Below, one piece after another: positions 30,506 through 41,200 of a stretch of DNA of 64,000 bases. The translations under genes were made by a program, and so were the position numbers. Position 1 is the first letter of the stretch. Every line of letters begins with the position of its first letter. The notes beneath the pieces were generated by a model. It was not told the DNA's origin. It was given only the letters and a program-made list of their open reading frames with translations, and did no database searches. The DNA lies in assembly GCA_024220505.1 (NCBI GenBank), contig JAKZZE010000005.1, positions 1,324,501-1,388,500 on the forward strand, read 5' to 3'. Origin of the DNA: Rhizopus arrhizus. Lineage: Eukaryota > Mucoromycota > Mucoromycetes > Mucorales > Rhizopodaceae.

Positions 30506-31205
30506 GCCAGAAGAAATTTCCTTTTCTGTTTGGTTCCTCAAGTTAAATCTATCCTTTTTTGATGTAGTAACACTTGTCTTAAAGAGGTGAAGCTTTTGGT
30601 CTTTTTCCTTTTTGGTCTAGCTCAACTTGGTCACGGCCGAATGGAATGAGTAAGTCAATGTGAAAGAAATTCAAGATTAGAAAAAAAATGAAAGATGTCT
30701 GTTGGTGACCTGGGTGTCGGTAGCGAGTCGATGACGTGAGAAGGAAATCTGGGTTTGATTTCGGTGTTGTCTCGGCGGAGCTTCAGCAGCATTGATCATT
30801 GTCCAAAGCTTAAATCATCTTTCCTTTGATTTACCATTTTTATTCTAGTATTCCTCTGATCGTGTTTGACGCTATTTTAGTTACTTGATTTAACTTTTGA
30901 TCTAAATTAGTTTACCTTCTTAATTTTTTTTAATTGCATCATTCCTTCCACTTGTGTAAAGAATTGATATCAGGATAACCCTTAGTTTAACTTCGAAAAG
31001 ATATAAATATTGTTATAAAGTGAATCAATAAACATCATCGTAATCGAATTCTTTCTTCCGGATAATATTGTCTTGGTTTAAAGACAAGGTTTTATTGTTA
31101 CTGTTTACCTATTGGATTCGTGTTTTCTTTTCTATTAAAGAACATTTCAGTCTATTATTCGCAAGTCCTTCAAAACAACTAGTTTAACACTACCGCGTAA
31201 TCTCA
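30506..31205 (+). repeat. 5' LTR of Ty3 element 1, remainder
   Basis: Matches 37,059-37,756 and ends CCGCGTAATCTCA. A TATA-like GATATAAATATTG and AATAAACA lie near 31,010-31,030. Confidence 0.9.
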
Positions 31206-31209
31206 TTTT

Positions 31210-31227
31210 TGGTGCGGCTAGAGTGGA
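31210..31227 (+). promoter_or_regulatory. Primer-binding site for tRNA-Phe
   Basis: TGGTGCGGCTAGAGTGGA is the complement of CCA plus the last 15 bases of the tRNA-Phe at 1,021-1,093, an 18-base match beginning four bases after the LTR. Reverse transcription is thus primed by the same tRNA species whose gene is the LINE target. Confidence 0.9.
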
Positions 31228-31336
31228 AAAATATAAATTATATATTTTACGCTGTAGCCTTTAACAATTCTTAAGTCTTTGGTTCTATTTTGGTCAATTT
31301 ACTGGATATCTTCCTTGGTCTCAATCACTCTCTAAC

Positions 31337-32298
31337 ATGGCTAACAACTCAACTACTAACTCTGGTTCTGGTACTGGCTCTGGTGCTCATTTAATACGCT
31401 TCCTCCGTGAAATTAGGGATTTCTCTGGTTCTACGAACGCTCGTCAACAAGATAGTAGTCAAATCATCCAAAACCCACTTAATTGGCTCAAACAAATCGA
31501 ACGCCTCAAGGAATTAGGCGGCGTTACTGATAAAGAGGTCTTAATAGTTGCTAGGGACCACCTGGTTGGTAAAGCGGCTGCGTGGTTTGACGTTGCCTGC
31601 TCCGAGGTCAAGACATGGTCTGAATTCTCTACATTATTCAAGAAACGATTCTGTGTTGGTTTGGAAGACCACTGCTGGAATCAAATTTATAGTCTAAAGC
31701 AAGCTGACTACGAAGACGTTGATGATGTTGATGTGCGATTACGTGAACTATTCTCATTAGTTGGCCTAACTGATGAGAAGTTGAAGATCAGGCTGTTCCT
31801 TAACGCTATCAATCCCGTAGTAGCATGTGAAGTTGAACGAAACAAGACTGCCGATAAGTTCAAGGATTTGGATAGTGTTGTGGATGCAGCTGCCCATGCT
31901 GAAACGGTAGTTCGCAAGTATCACAACAAAGTTGCTTCCTTCCCTGGTTCCCCTATGACTAATCGTAGTGGAAATATAAACAAGAAATATCAAGAGCAAG
32001 ATTGGCATTCGGCTTCAGACGATAACCACTCGGTCAAGACTGTTTCCACTATGGAAGAACTGTTGAAGGAATTAAAGAACTCAAGGTTAGCATTGTCCAA
32101 TCTGTTGGTGTAAGCAATGGTGCATCTGATGGTCGTAATGTCCGTCCTTTTAGTTGTTTCTATTGTAAAAAAGAAGGACACCGTAAAGCAGAATGTCCCG
32201 AATTTTTACAAAAGAAAAAGGATGTTCCTAAGCCACCTTCCGTTGAAACAGATGGTGTTAACAACTTGGGAAAAGAAATGGGACCCCAGGAGGTGTAA
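31337..32298 (+). pseudogene. Gag of Ty3 element 1, with a frame change
   Basis: The first frame (31,337-32,113, 258 codons) is a Ty3-type capsid region with PLNWLKQIERLKELGG, AAAWFDVAC and FSTLFKKRF motifs. It ends in TAA after NSRLALSNLLV. A shifted frame then gives the nucleocapsid knuckle CFYCKKEGHRKAEC (CX2CX4HX4C) and stops at 32,298. The change of frame near 32,080-32,110 is either an indel or a recoding site; no obvious slippery sequence was seen. Confidence 0.8.
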
Positions 32299-32372
32299 AG
32301 GTCCTGGAGGTCCCCAACAAGTCAAATCCTTTACAAACAAACAATAACAATTTTATTCAATACATTGATTCT

Positions 32373-32924
32373 ATGCCTTCAATGGAGGTATACGCTGCAA
32401 ACGCTATCGATAAGGGTAAACGCACAAGGCGCAATGATCATGCAACTCCTATGGATACTTACGTGGCTGAACCTGGTCCAAGTAACTCACAACAGCAAGT
32501 ACAAGTACCTGGTGCTCCCAAAGGTATTCCTCAAGGGATTCTCTATGGTATGTCTCATGGTGCTCCTCCCGGTGTTCCCCCTGGTGTTCCTCCTGGTGTT
32601 CCTCCTGGTGTTCCTATACAAGTTCCTAATCATGAGACTCCACATGCAACTGTCAACCCTCCTTCAAGTGCTGTTTCACCTGCTCAAAACACTAATTCTA
32701 ATGGTACAACTATTCCTACGAACTCCCAAACCATACCTAAAAAGAAGAGAGTATACAAACCTGTACGCTACCTTCCTATCACTGTCCGTAGAAATAATGT
32801 TTGGGACGTACTCGCTAAATCTGATGCAGGATTGACAGTTTCAGAATGGTTATCAATTGACAAGCAAGCAGCTCGTGATGTAATTGATGGTCTTCGTACA
32901 CTAAGATCTAGAAAAAGAAGATAA
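32373..32924 (+). CDS. Proline-rich ORF between gag and pol of Ty3 element 1
   Basis: 183 codons with a GVPP repeat (four units, about residues 67-80), a basic KKKRVYK stretch and a helical, charged C-terminus ending RSRKRR. It overlaps neither the knuckle frame nor the pol frame, and each change is a shift. It may be a linker of an ancestral Gag-Pol or a separate product; I do not recognise a domain. Confidence 0.5.
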   Translation: MPSMEVYAANAIDKGKRTRRNDHATPMDTYVAEPGPSNSQQQVQVPGAPKGIPQGILYGMSHGAPPGVPPGVPPGVPPGVPIQVPNHETPHATVNPPSSAVSPAQNTNSNGTTIPTNSQTIPKKKRVYKPVRYLPITVRRNNVWDVLAKSDAGLTVSEWLSIDKQAARDVIDGLRTLRSRKRR

Positions 32925-32927
32925 CAC

Positions 32928-35392
32928 AAGAAGGTCAAAATAAGCAAACAATCGTTGGAATCCCTATACCCAAACCTACTCGTGGTGTCAAGCGTAGTGC
33001 TCAACGAATTAGCAATATTGAACACCTGGATAGTTCTTCTGGTGGTGCGCATGGTCCTTTTGGTTCTTCTGGTCCTTCTGGTCCATCTGATCCTTCTGGT
33101 CCAAACAGTAGTTCTAATGGTCCATCTCCTGTCTTTGGTGTAAACAATAATAATTCAATCCAGGCTACACTTGGTGATGAAGAACTTTGGGAAGATTCTG
33201 GTTATTCAACTAATGACGTTTTAACTTCCCTGGGTGATGTCTCTGATGAAGAATCTATAGTCAGTTCGGCAACTACTACAACTGATTATAGTAATAGTAC
33301 GGATGTATATTCTTTGGTCAATTACCCTTACAGTCTACACAGGATGAGAGTCAGTGCTCCACTCAAGGCTCCTGTGTCTGTCAATGGTATCGTATTTGAA
33401 TGTACATTCGACAGTGGTGCATCCGTTAGCGTAATGAACGAAGAGTTGGCACAACGGTTGGGTCTGGAATATAATGGCGATCAAATCCATCTAATTGGGT
33501 TCGATTCTATGCAGCGCGAACCTTGTAACATTGCCGTTAACGTACCCTTCCGCGTAGCCGGTCACCTCCGTTCAGAACATGTCTGTATCCAACGCAATAG
33601 AAGGGCAAATCAGAAAGACTATTGTATCTTGGGTATGACATGGTTCAGAGCATACGGTGTAACTGTGGATCTGCACAACAATATTATATCCTTCCCAGTA
33701 TCGGTTCGACGCGATGTAAATGGTGAGTTGATCGTAGATCCTAATGGTGCTCGTGTGGAGCTTCAAGGGTATTCAACACACGAAGACGTATCCAGTCCCA
33801 TGGTGGATTTCTCAACAAGGCGTATCAAACAAAATGAAGTTCTAGCGATTTCAATAATCAAGACAGATTTAACTCCAGTGGTTAATGAAATCAACAATAA
33901 AAATGCTTTGAACACTTACACAGAAGACATTGTGGACATCGCTGAGGACTCTGAATCCCATGGTGATGATACTAACGGTGAAGGTTTCCTGTGCCTAGAG
34001 GATGTACCCGATTATTTAAAGAAACTCATCAAGGACAAGGCTGACTGCTTCGTAGAAATTTCTGGCCTAGGACGAGTGGACATGATCGAACATGAAATAC
34101 CTATTGCCCCTGGTTCTACTCCTATCAAGTCTAAACCTTTTCGGTTGTCATGGGAAGAGCAAGATAAGCTGGCACAAGAAATTTCTGAAATGCTCAATCT
34201 TGGTTTAATTCGTCCAAGCAAGGGAACATGGTCCTCCCCGTGTTTCTTTGTAAAGAAAAAAGATGGTTCACTAAGATTGGTGATCGACTATAGAAGGTTA
34301 AACAGAATGACTATCAAGGATAATTTCCCTTTACCTATCATTGACACACTACTGGATTCTCTGGCTGGTGCTAAGGTATACAGTACCCTAGATGCTGCGT
34401 CTGGTTATTGGCAAGTTCCTATGGAAATTGACTCTATAGAAAGAACTGGTTTCATAACTCCTCAAGGCACTTACGAGTTTCAGGTAATGCCCTTCGGGTT
34501 AACGTCAGCTCCTGCCACATTCCAGCGCATGATGACTAATCTCCTGGGAGAATACATTGGCAAGTTCGTACATGTATTCATCGACGATGTCATCTGTTAC
34601 TCACAAACACCCGAAGAGCATGTCCAACACTTGGAATTAATCTTTGATAGATGCAAACAACACAACCTTCGACTCAAATTCAAGAAATGCAAGTTTGGTG
34701 CTCCAAAGGTTGAATATCTTGGCCACGAAATATCTGGTGACGGAATAACTCCTAATACGCATAATCTGGATAAAATTCTGAAGTTTCGCACACCAAGAAA
34801 CGCTGATGATATTCGGTCCTTCCTTGGTACTACTGGATATTATCGAAGGTTTATTAACAACTACGCTATGGTTTCGGCTCCTTTAACCAGGTTGCTAAAA
34901 AAGAATGTCAAGTTCCAATGGTCTGAAGCGCAAGAAGATGCTTACCAATATCTGAAGAAGGCTCTTATCTCTGCTCCCTTACTAGTGTATCCTGATAAGA
35001 ACCAAATCCAGATTTTGACTACAGACGCTTCTTCGAAAGGTATAGCAGCGATTCTTTCTCAGTCTCCCGATGGTCGTTCTGAAGGTGAAAGAGTGATATC
35101 ATATAATTCAAGAACTCTTCGTGCTGCTGAGAAAAATTATGCAACTGTACATCTAGAAGCATTGGCTATCGTCTGGGGAATAAACAAATACCGACATTAC
35201 CTCTTGGGTAGAAGATTTATCCTACGTACTGATAATTCTGCTTTAACTTTTGTTTTGGAACCCTCCAGGCCTAGTCCTAAGCTTGCTAGATGGGCTACTA
35301 CCTTGATGGAATATGATTATCAAGTCGAACATCATCCTGGTGCAAGAAATCCGGCCGATAGTTTGTCAAGACTATTGCTTAAAGAAGATTAG
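32928..35392 (+). pseudogene. Protease, reverse transcriptase and RNase H of Ty3 element 1
   Basis: The frame is open from about 32,928; the first in-frame ATG used by the domain core is at 33,314. A GPSGPS-rich leader precedes the aspartic protease (FDSGASVSVM). The reverse transcriptase has LRLVIDYRRLN, LDAASGYWQV and the catalytic FIDD (about residue 421 from 33,314). RNase H follows with LTTDASSKGIAAILSQ and ends at LSRLLLKED. A stop here separates it from the integrase, so the polyprotein is broken. Confidence 0.88.
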
Positions 35393-35523
35393 TTCGTTAT
35401 TAGTGAAATGATTGATATCAAACTAATTTAGTGCGATCCTTTGATGTTTCAGTTTAGCCTACTAAGAAAATTATAAATATCAGAATATTTTTTATCAATA
35501 AAGAAAAATCTTTAACTTTAATC

Positions 35524-35556
<33 letters not shown>

Positions 35557-35668
35557 TCTTAATCTTAATCATTTCTATTAACATCTTTGTTACCTTTATA
35601 AGTTCCATTTCCTGGACTTCGGTATTTTTGGGTTTTCTTTCAGAATAATAACTTCTACACCTTGGTAA
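35393..35668 (+). other. Inserted poly(A)-tailed segment between RNase H and integrase
   Basis: Contains a TATAAATATC motif, CAATAAAG and then an uninterrupted A run of about 31 bases (35,523-35,552). The coding frame resumes around 35,640. It resembles the 3' end of a polyadenylated LTR transcript. Confidence 0.55.
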
Positions 35669-37003
35669 ATGCGATTCCCATGGTATCTCGCTCTGTACTA
35701 CTATTTAATCGAAGGTTCATATCCTGCTGGTTCTTCGAAGATAGAAAAACAGAAGATACGACGACATGCTCGAAAGTACAACATCAAGGGCGAATATCTG
35801 GTGGATAAGGAATCAGAAAAGAAGGTTCTGCATGATGGAAACGTTCGAGAGGTGTTAGTCAAGTTACATACTGAAAACCATTTCTGTGGAAGAAGTCTGT
35901 ATCGTTTGGCCCAACAACACTTTATCTACGACAAGTTATCTCTGGCTTGTAAGGAAGTCGCTCGCGAGTGTGTTACATGTCAAATGAGATCTCGTCCTGT
36001 ATTCAAACGTAGTAATATGGCTAATCCACTCAAGACTCCAAGTAAACCTTTCTTTATGGTTGGTTGCGATGCTGTTGGACCTTTGGAAGTCACTTCTCAA
36101 GGAAATCGATATATCTTAACTGGAATAGACTATCTTACCAGGTGGCCTATAGCTCAAGCTGTATCAAATATTAATGAAACTACCACTTGTGAGTTCTACT
36201 ATTCCCAAATCATTTCGATGTACGGTGTACCAAACTACATATTGACGGATCGAGGCTCAAATTTCTGCTCGGTGTACACGAAAACTTTTCTCATGAAGAT
36301 GGGATGCAAGTCTATCACAACCACATCTTACCGTCCACAAACAAATGGGCTCTGTGAAAGACTGAATCAAACGCTATGTGGAACAATCGCTAAATTGGCT
36401 CGAGATCACAATGACGTATACGAGTGGGATAAGTACATCAATCAAGCTTTACTGGCGTTAAGAACCTTAGTGAATGAATCTTCTGGATTCTCTCCTTGTC
36501 AACTGTTATACGGTTATCAGATGATTACGCCTGGATCCTGGCAAGCGCCAATACTTGGTTTTGTTGAAGGAGAGTATGAAGTGGAAGTCGCAAGGCGTGT
36601 GGAGTTCATTCAAAAAGAACTTGACCAAATACGTAATACTGCAAGGGAAGAATCGGATCGAGCAAAACTCAAGCAAGCCATAAGATACAACAAGACAGTA
36701 CATCCAAGAGAGTATCAAGTCGGTGAGCAAGTACTCTTAAAAGAAGCCGTCCTTTCGAATAAGTTCGCAGATAAATGGTCTGGTCCCTATGTGGTAGTTC
36801 AAGTGTTGCGTAATGGAACGTATATGATTGAAGGTCCTCGACTTGGTCGAATCAAAGGTGCGGTTAATGGTGATTCACTCAAACCCTTTGTCGAAAGTAA
36901 ATTCATGGTGCCTGAAGTTACAACACAAAGTGCTCTGGAACAATTACGTACTTGGATTGATGCAAGGAATACACGGGTCGTATCCCACCCAAATCGAGTT
37001 TAG
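35669..37003 (+). pseudogene. Integrase of Ty3 element 1
   Basis: H2C2 zinc finger (H..H..C..C, about residues 68-106), then catalytic Asp in VGCDAVGP, Asp in LTDRGSNF and Glu in NGLCERLNQ, and a C-terminal region with KWSGPYVVV. It is separated from RNase H by a stop and an insertion, and has a one-base shift at its first codons (the INNNFYTLVN frame lies just upstream). No chromodomain. Confidence 0.88.
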
Positions 37004-37013
37004 GGGGGGATAT

Positions 37014-37756
37014 TGATACTCTCCGAGGTGATTATGATTGTAAACTCGATTTGTGTGGCCAGAAGAAATTTCCTTTTCTGTTTGGTTCCTCAAGTTAAAT
37101 CTATCCTTTTTTGATGTAGTAACACTTGTCTTAAAGAGGTGAAGCTTTTGGTCTTTTTCCTTTTTGGTCTAGCTCAACTTGGTCACGGCCGAATGGAATG
37201 AGTAAGTCAATGTGAAAGAAATTCAAGATTAGAAAAAAAATGAAAGATGTCTGTTGGTGACCTGGGTGTCGGTAGCGAGTCGATGACGTGAGAAGGAAAT
37301 CTGGGTTTGATTTCGGTGTTGTCTCGGCGGAGCTTCAGCAGCATTGATCATTGTCCAAAGCTTAAATCATCTTTCCTTTGATTTACCATTTTTATTCTAG
37401 TATTCCTCTGATCGTGTTTGACGCTATTTTAGTTACTTGATTTAACTTTTGATCTAAATTAGTTTACCTTCTTAATTTTTTTAATTGCATCATTCCTTCC
37501 ACTTGTGTAAAGAATTGATATCAGGATAACCCTTAGTTTAACTTCGAAAAGATATAAATATTATTATAAAGTGAATCAATAAACATCATCGTAATCGAAT
37601 TCTTTCTTCCGGATAATATTGTCTTGGTTTAAAGACAAGGTTTTATTGTTACTGTTTACCTATTGGATTCGTGTTTTCTTTTCTATTAAAGAACATTTCA
37701 GTCTATTATTCGCAAGTCCTTCAAAACAACTAGTTTAACACTACCGCGTAATCTCA
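37014..37756 (+). repeat. 3' LTR of Ty3 element 1
   Basis: 743 bases, TGATACTCTCC to CGTAATCTCA. It directly follows the polypurine tract and is followed by CTTT. Confidence 0.92.
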
Positions 37757-37893
37757 CTTTCGTGTTTCTGATTGTTACACCAACTTTTGTCTGGCTAAAC
37801 AATCACCCGCATACACTTCTTTAAAGAAAACCTATCAATCCGTCATTAGTTCAATACATCCATCAAGAAACAACATTACTCCACTTACCCCAC

Positions 37894-38234
37894 TGTCATG
37901 TTTTGACATGTCAATAAGATACAGTCTTATCATTCTGGACTAAATCTTTACAAATGAGTTTGAATAAGAATAGAACCTGATAATTATCACTGCCCTAAAC
38001 AGCCAAGTTTCACTTTCATCTCAACAGTTGATTATTAACATCAGTCTATAAAATTTTTCTTATACATGTCAAATCATATCGGTCGTAACTATTTTTGTCA
38101 TCTAATCTCAGGTCTTGCTCAACTAATATAAATAGCCTTGAAATCTTTCTTTAATAAAAGTATTCGACTTGAGAACTATTGTTTGGTCTCGTTAATTGTC
38201 CTTTATCTTATTTTTGAATACTTAAAACACTTCA
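37894..38234 (+). repeat. 5' LTR of Ty3 element 2
   Basis: TGTCATGTTTTGACATG to AAACACTTCA; the first 17 bases include a palindrome, CATGTTTTGACATG-like. TATAAATAG and AATAAAAG are near its 3' third. The sequence after it has no clear tRNA complement, so another way of priming is possible. Confidence 0.92.
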
Positions 38235-38274
38235 TTTTTTTAACGAATTCTGAACTACTGGTTATAATCAAGAC

Positions 38275-41200
38275 ATGACAGAAAAAGAGCAAACCTATGA
38301 ATCATCTGTGCTTAATCAAAATGCTATACCAAGCAAAAATGTACAAGAAATCGATGATGTATACGAAGATATAGAAATGGCCAACGTTGAAAGGGTTCCT
38401 ATTGCTACCATAGAAAATTCACAAATTGAAGATAATTCTCCTGTTGATGCAGTTACAGACTTAAGGGTAACATTAGAAAGTCTCAGACAGCAAATAGCCC
38501 GTGCCGTTATCTCAGGTGCATCACAAGAAGACCTTAGGGAATTACAAGAACGAGCGGTCAGTATCAAGAATTGCATCATATTTCTAGATGAAGCTCAAGC
38601 ATTTTGCGTTACACCTTCATCTGCAAATGAATCTATTCCTGGCCCTAAGTCGTCAAACACTACCATCTACCCCCGATCGGATCACATTATTCCATCAGAC
38701 CTTCCAGTATGGCAATGGCGGGGTAATGTCTGGAAAAAAGATGCAGACATACATGACTCTGTGGAAGATCTACTTGATACATTCTCTTTGATCGTGGAAT
38801 CTAACGGTCTTTCAGCTGATGCCAGTTGGTCACGTTTGGTCCCAATAAAAATGAACAGGGATCAACGGTCATGGTTCAATGAAGTTCTAAAAGGACGCAA
38901 CTTGACTTGGTCCGAGGTTAGAAAAATTATAGTCAAGACTTACGCTACTCAAGACGTAGCTCAAGAATTGGATCATATGGACCAGTTACTCTCACTCAAG
39001 ATGCTATCCACGGAATCTATTGAATCCTTCACAGACAGATTCCAAAGAATCCGAAGAGCCGCCAAATGGGATGATGATATTAAGACTGCTTCCATATACA
39101 AGCGCGCTTTACCAGCCTTTTTACGTCAGGAGGTCTCTCGCTCCTTGCTAAACCTTGGAAGAGACCAACAGGATTCCGTGACAAAAGTTGCTGCCAAAGC
39201 TAGGATGGTCTTATCATCAAACCTTTGTCAAGAAGCCGGCACAGCAAATTATCAAGATGATGCACCCATCAAGGCTTCCTCTTCATCTTCATCAAACGGA
39301 ACAGAAGCATCTAAATATAATCCAAAAAATTCTGATTCCTCAAACACTGTCAAGAAAGCTTCATTTGGTAGTATGAAGAACAAGTTCCGCTGCGCTATCC
39401 ATGGTATAGCTAACCATCCTACTGAGAAGTGCAACAAGTACAAGGATTTATTGAATCAGAACTCCTCGGTGGACCTTTTACCTTCTTCAACTAAATCACC
39501 TATGTCCTTTGTCTCAGTTGCTAAAAGGTGTTATCGTTGCTCTGGTAATGTACCATGGTCGAGGGAACATGCTGCTCACTGTCCTCGGGACAAGCCCTAC
39601 CAAGGTCCAACTAAGGCCATCCGTTCTGTTCGCTTGGATACCTCAAGATCCAATGGTAGCAAGCCTAACCTCACCATCACTCCTCAAGCTAGACCACAAC
39701 AGGCATCTTCCAAGGTGTCTAATGGTGATAGCAACTTGATGGACGTAGATGACGATGGTTATCCAGTAAATTATGATTGTAAGAAATTAACAAAACAGAA
39801 TGAAGTATTTAAAAGTACTAACCATTCTTTAATTGTACCTATCACTATAGAAAATGTGAACACTATGGCCCTAGTTGATAGTGGTTCGTCTTTTAGCTCG
39901 ATAGACACAAAATTTGTTAATAAATATAATATTGCAGTTGATAGAAATGTATCTGGTTCCGTTATACTTGCTACAAGTGATAATGTTAGTAAACGTTTCG
40001 GTACAACCAAATTTCCATTAAGTGTTATTTACGGTGATAATGATAAAAATCTTATTCATACATCCCATTCTTTTGAAGTCCTTCCTCTTTCCTTGGATAC
40101 TGAAGTTGTAATAGGATTAGATCTGATGCACAAGTTAAACATTCTTGTTACCAACTTAGCTATCAGACATCCTAATCTTGCACCAGTTATTGACAAAGAG
40201 ATTACGGATGATACACCTGAACCTAACAAAGCTCCTTTCGGTACACCTGAGCAACAAGCTCATTTCCATAATGCTGTTAAACCATTTGTTGATCAAAATG
40301 CCTTAATACCAAAGAATTCATTCTGTACTGTACCAGAGTCAGTTATACGTTTAGATACTGTTAAAGGAAAAACTGCTTACCGTGCACCATATCGTACTCC
40401 TTTTAAATTACTACCAATCATGCGTGAATGTATTGACACTTGGTTAAAGGATGAAGTTATTGAACGTGCATCACCTAATTCAGATTGGAATTCTCCTTTA
40501 ACATTGGCACCTAAGAAAGACTTGCTTGGTAATCTCACAGGACATCGACCCTGTCTCGATCCTCGCTTGTTAAATTCTATTCTTGTGTCAAACGATAGAC
40601 ATCCTATTCCAAAGATTGAAGAGATTTTCGATCGATTACAAGGATCAACTATTTTTACCACTCTTGATCTTCGACAAGCATTTCATCGATTCCAAATCCA
40701 TGAGCCTGATCGTGTTAAGACCACATTCACTTTTGAAGGTCAACAATACCAATTTAGAGGTTGTCCATTTGGTTTGAAACATATTGCTTCCCGTTATCAA
40801 CGAGTGATTAATATAGTGTTACGTGATTTACCTTATGCACAGGCTTTTGTTGATGATATCATCATATTTTCCAAGTCTTATGAGGAACACATCACACATG
40901 TGCAAAACATAATTCAGAGATTAACTAAAGTGAATTTGATCCTTAACCCAGACAAGTGTCATTTTGCGCAGTCTACGGTTTACTTGCTTGGTTTCTGTGT
41001 TGATGCCAAAGGGTCTCGACTCGATCCTCGTAAAGTTACAAACGCTTTGACTTGGCCTAGACCTTCATCTGGAAAAGAGATTCAACGCTTTTTAGGACTG
41101 GTAAATTATTTTAGAAAATACTTGCCAAATATTTCTGAAGTCACTGCACCTTTGGACAAATTACGTTTCGAAGGTAAACTTGATAAACTTTGGACATCTG

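Larger units (their letters stand above)
27322..37756 (+). mobile_element. Ty3/gypsy element 1 (full-length, disabled)
   Basis: It has LTRs of about 745 bases, a 4-bp CTTT duplication, a tRNA-Phe-type primer site, gag, protease, reverse transcriptase, RNase H and integrase, and a polypurine tract TTAGGGGGGATAT before the 3' LTR. The 5' LTR is split by element B. Several frame breaks and an inserted poly(A)-tailed sequence disable it. The LTRs differ at several sites, so it is older than the Ty3 element at 37,894. Confidence 0.88.

Noticed and set aside
30509..31205. Complete 5' LTR starting at TGGCCAGAAG
   Set aside because: The 3' LTR starts 45 bases earlier, directly after the polypurine tract; the missing start lies at 27,322 beyond element B.
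38235..38260. tRNA primer site for Ty3 element 2
   Set aside because: No TGG near the LTR end and no match to either tRNA in the window.
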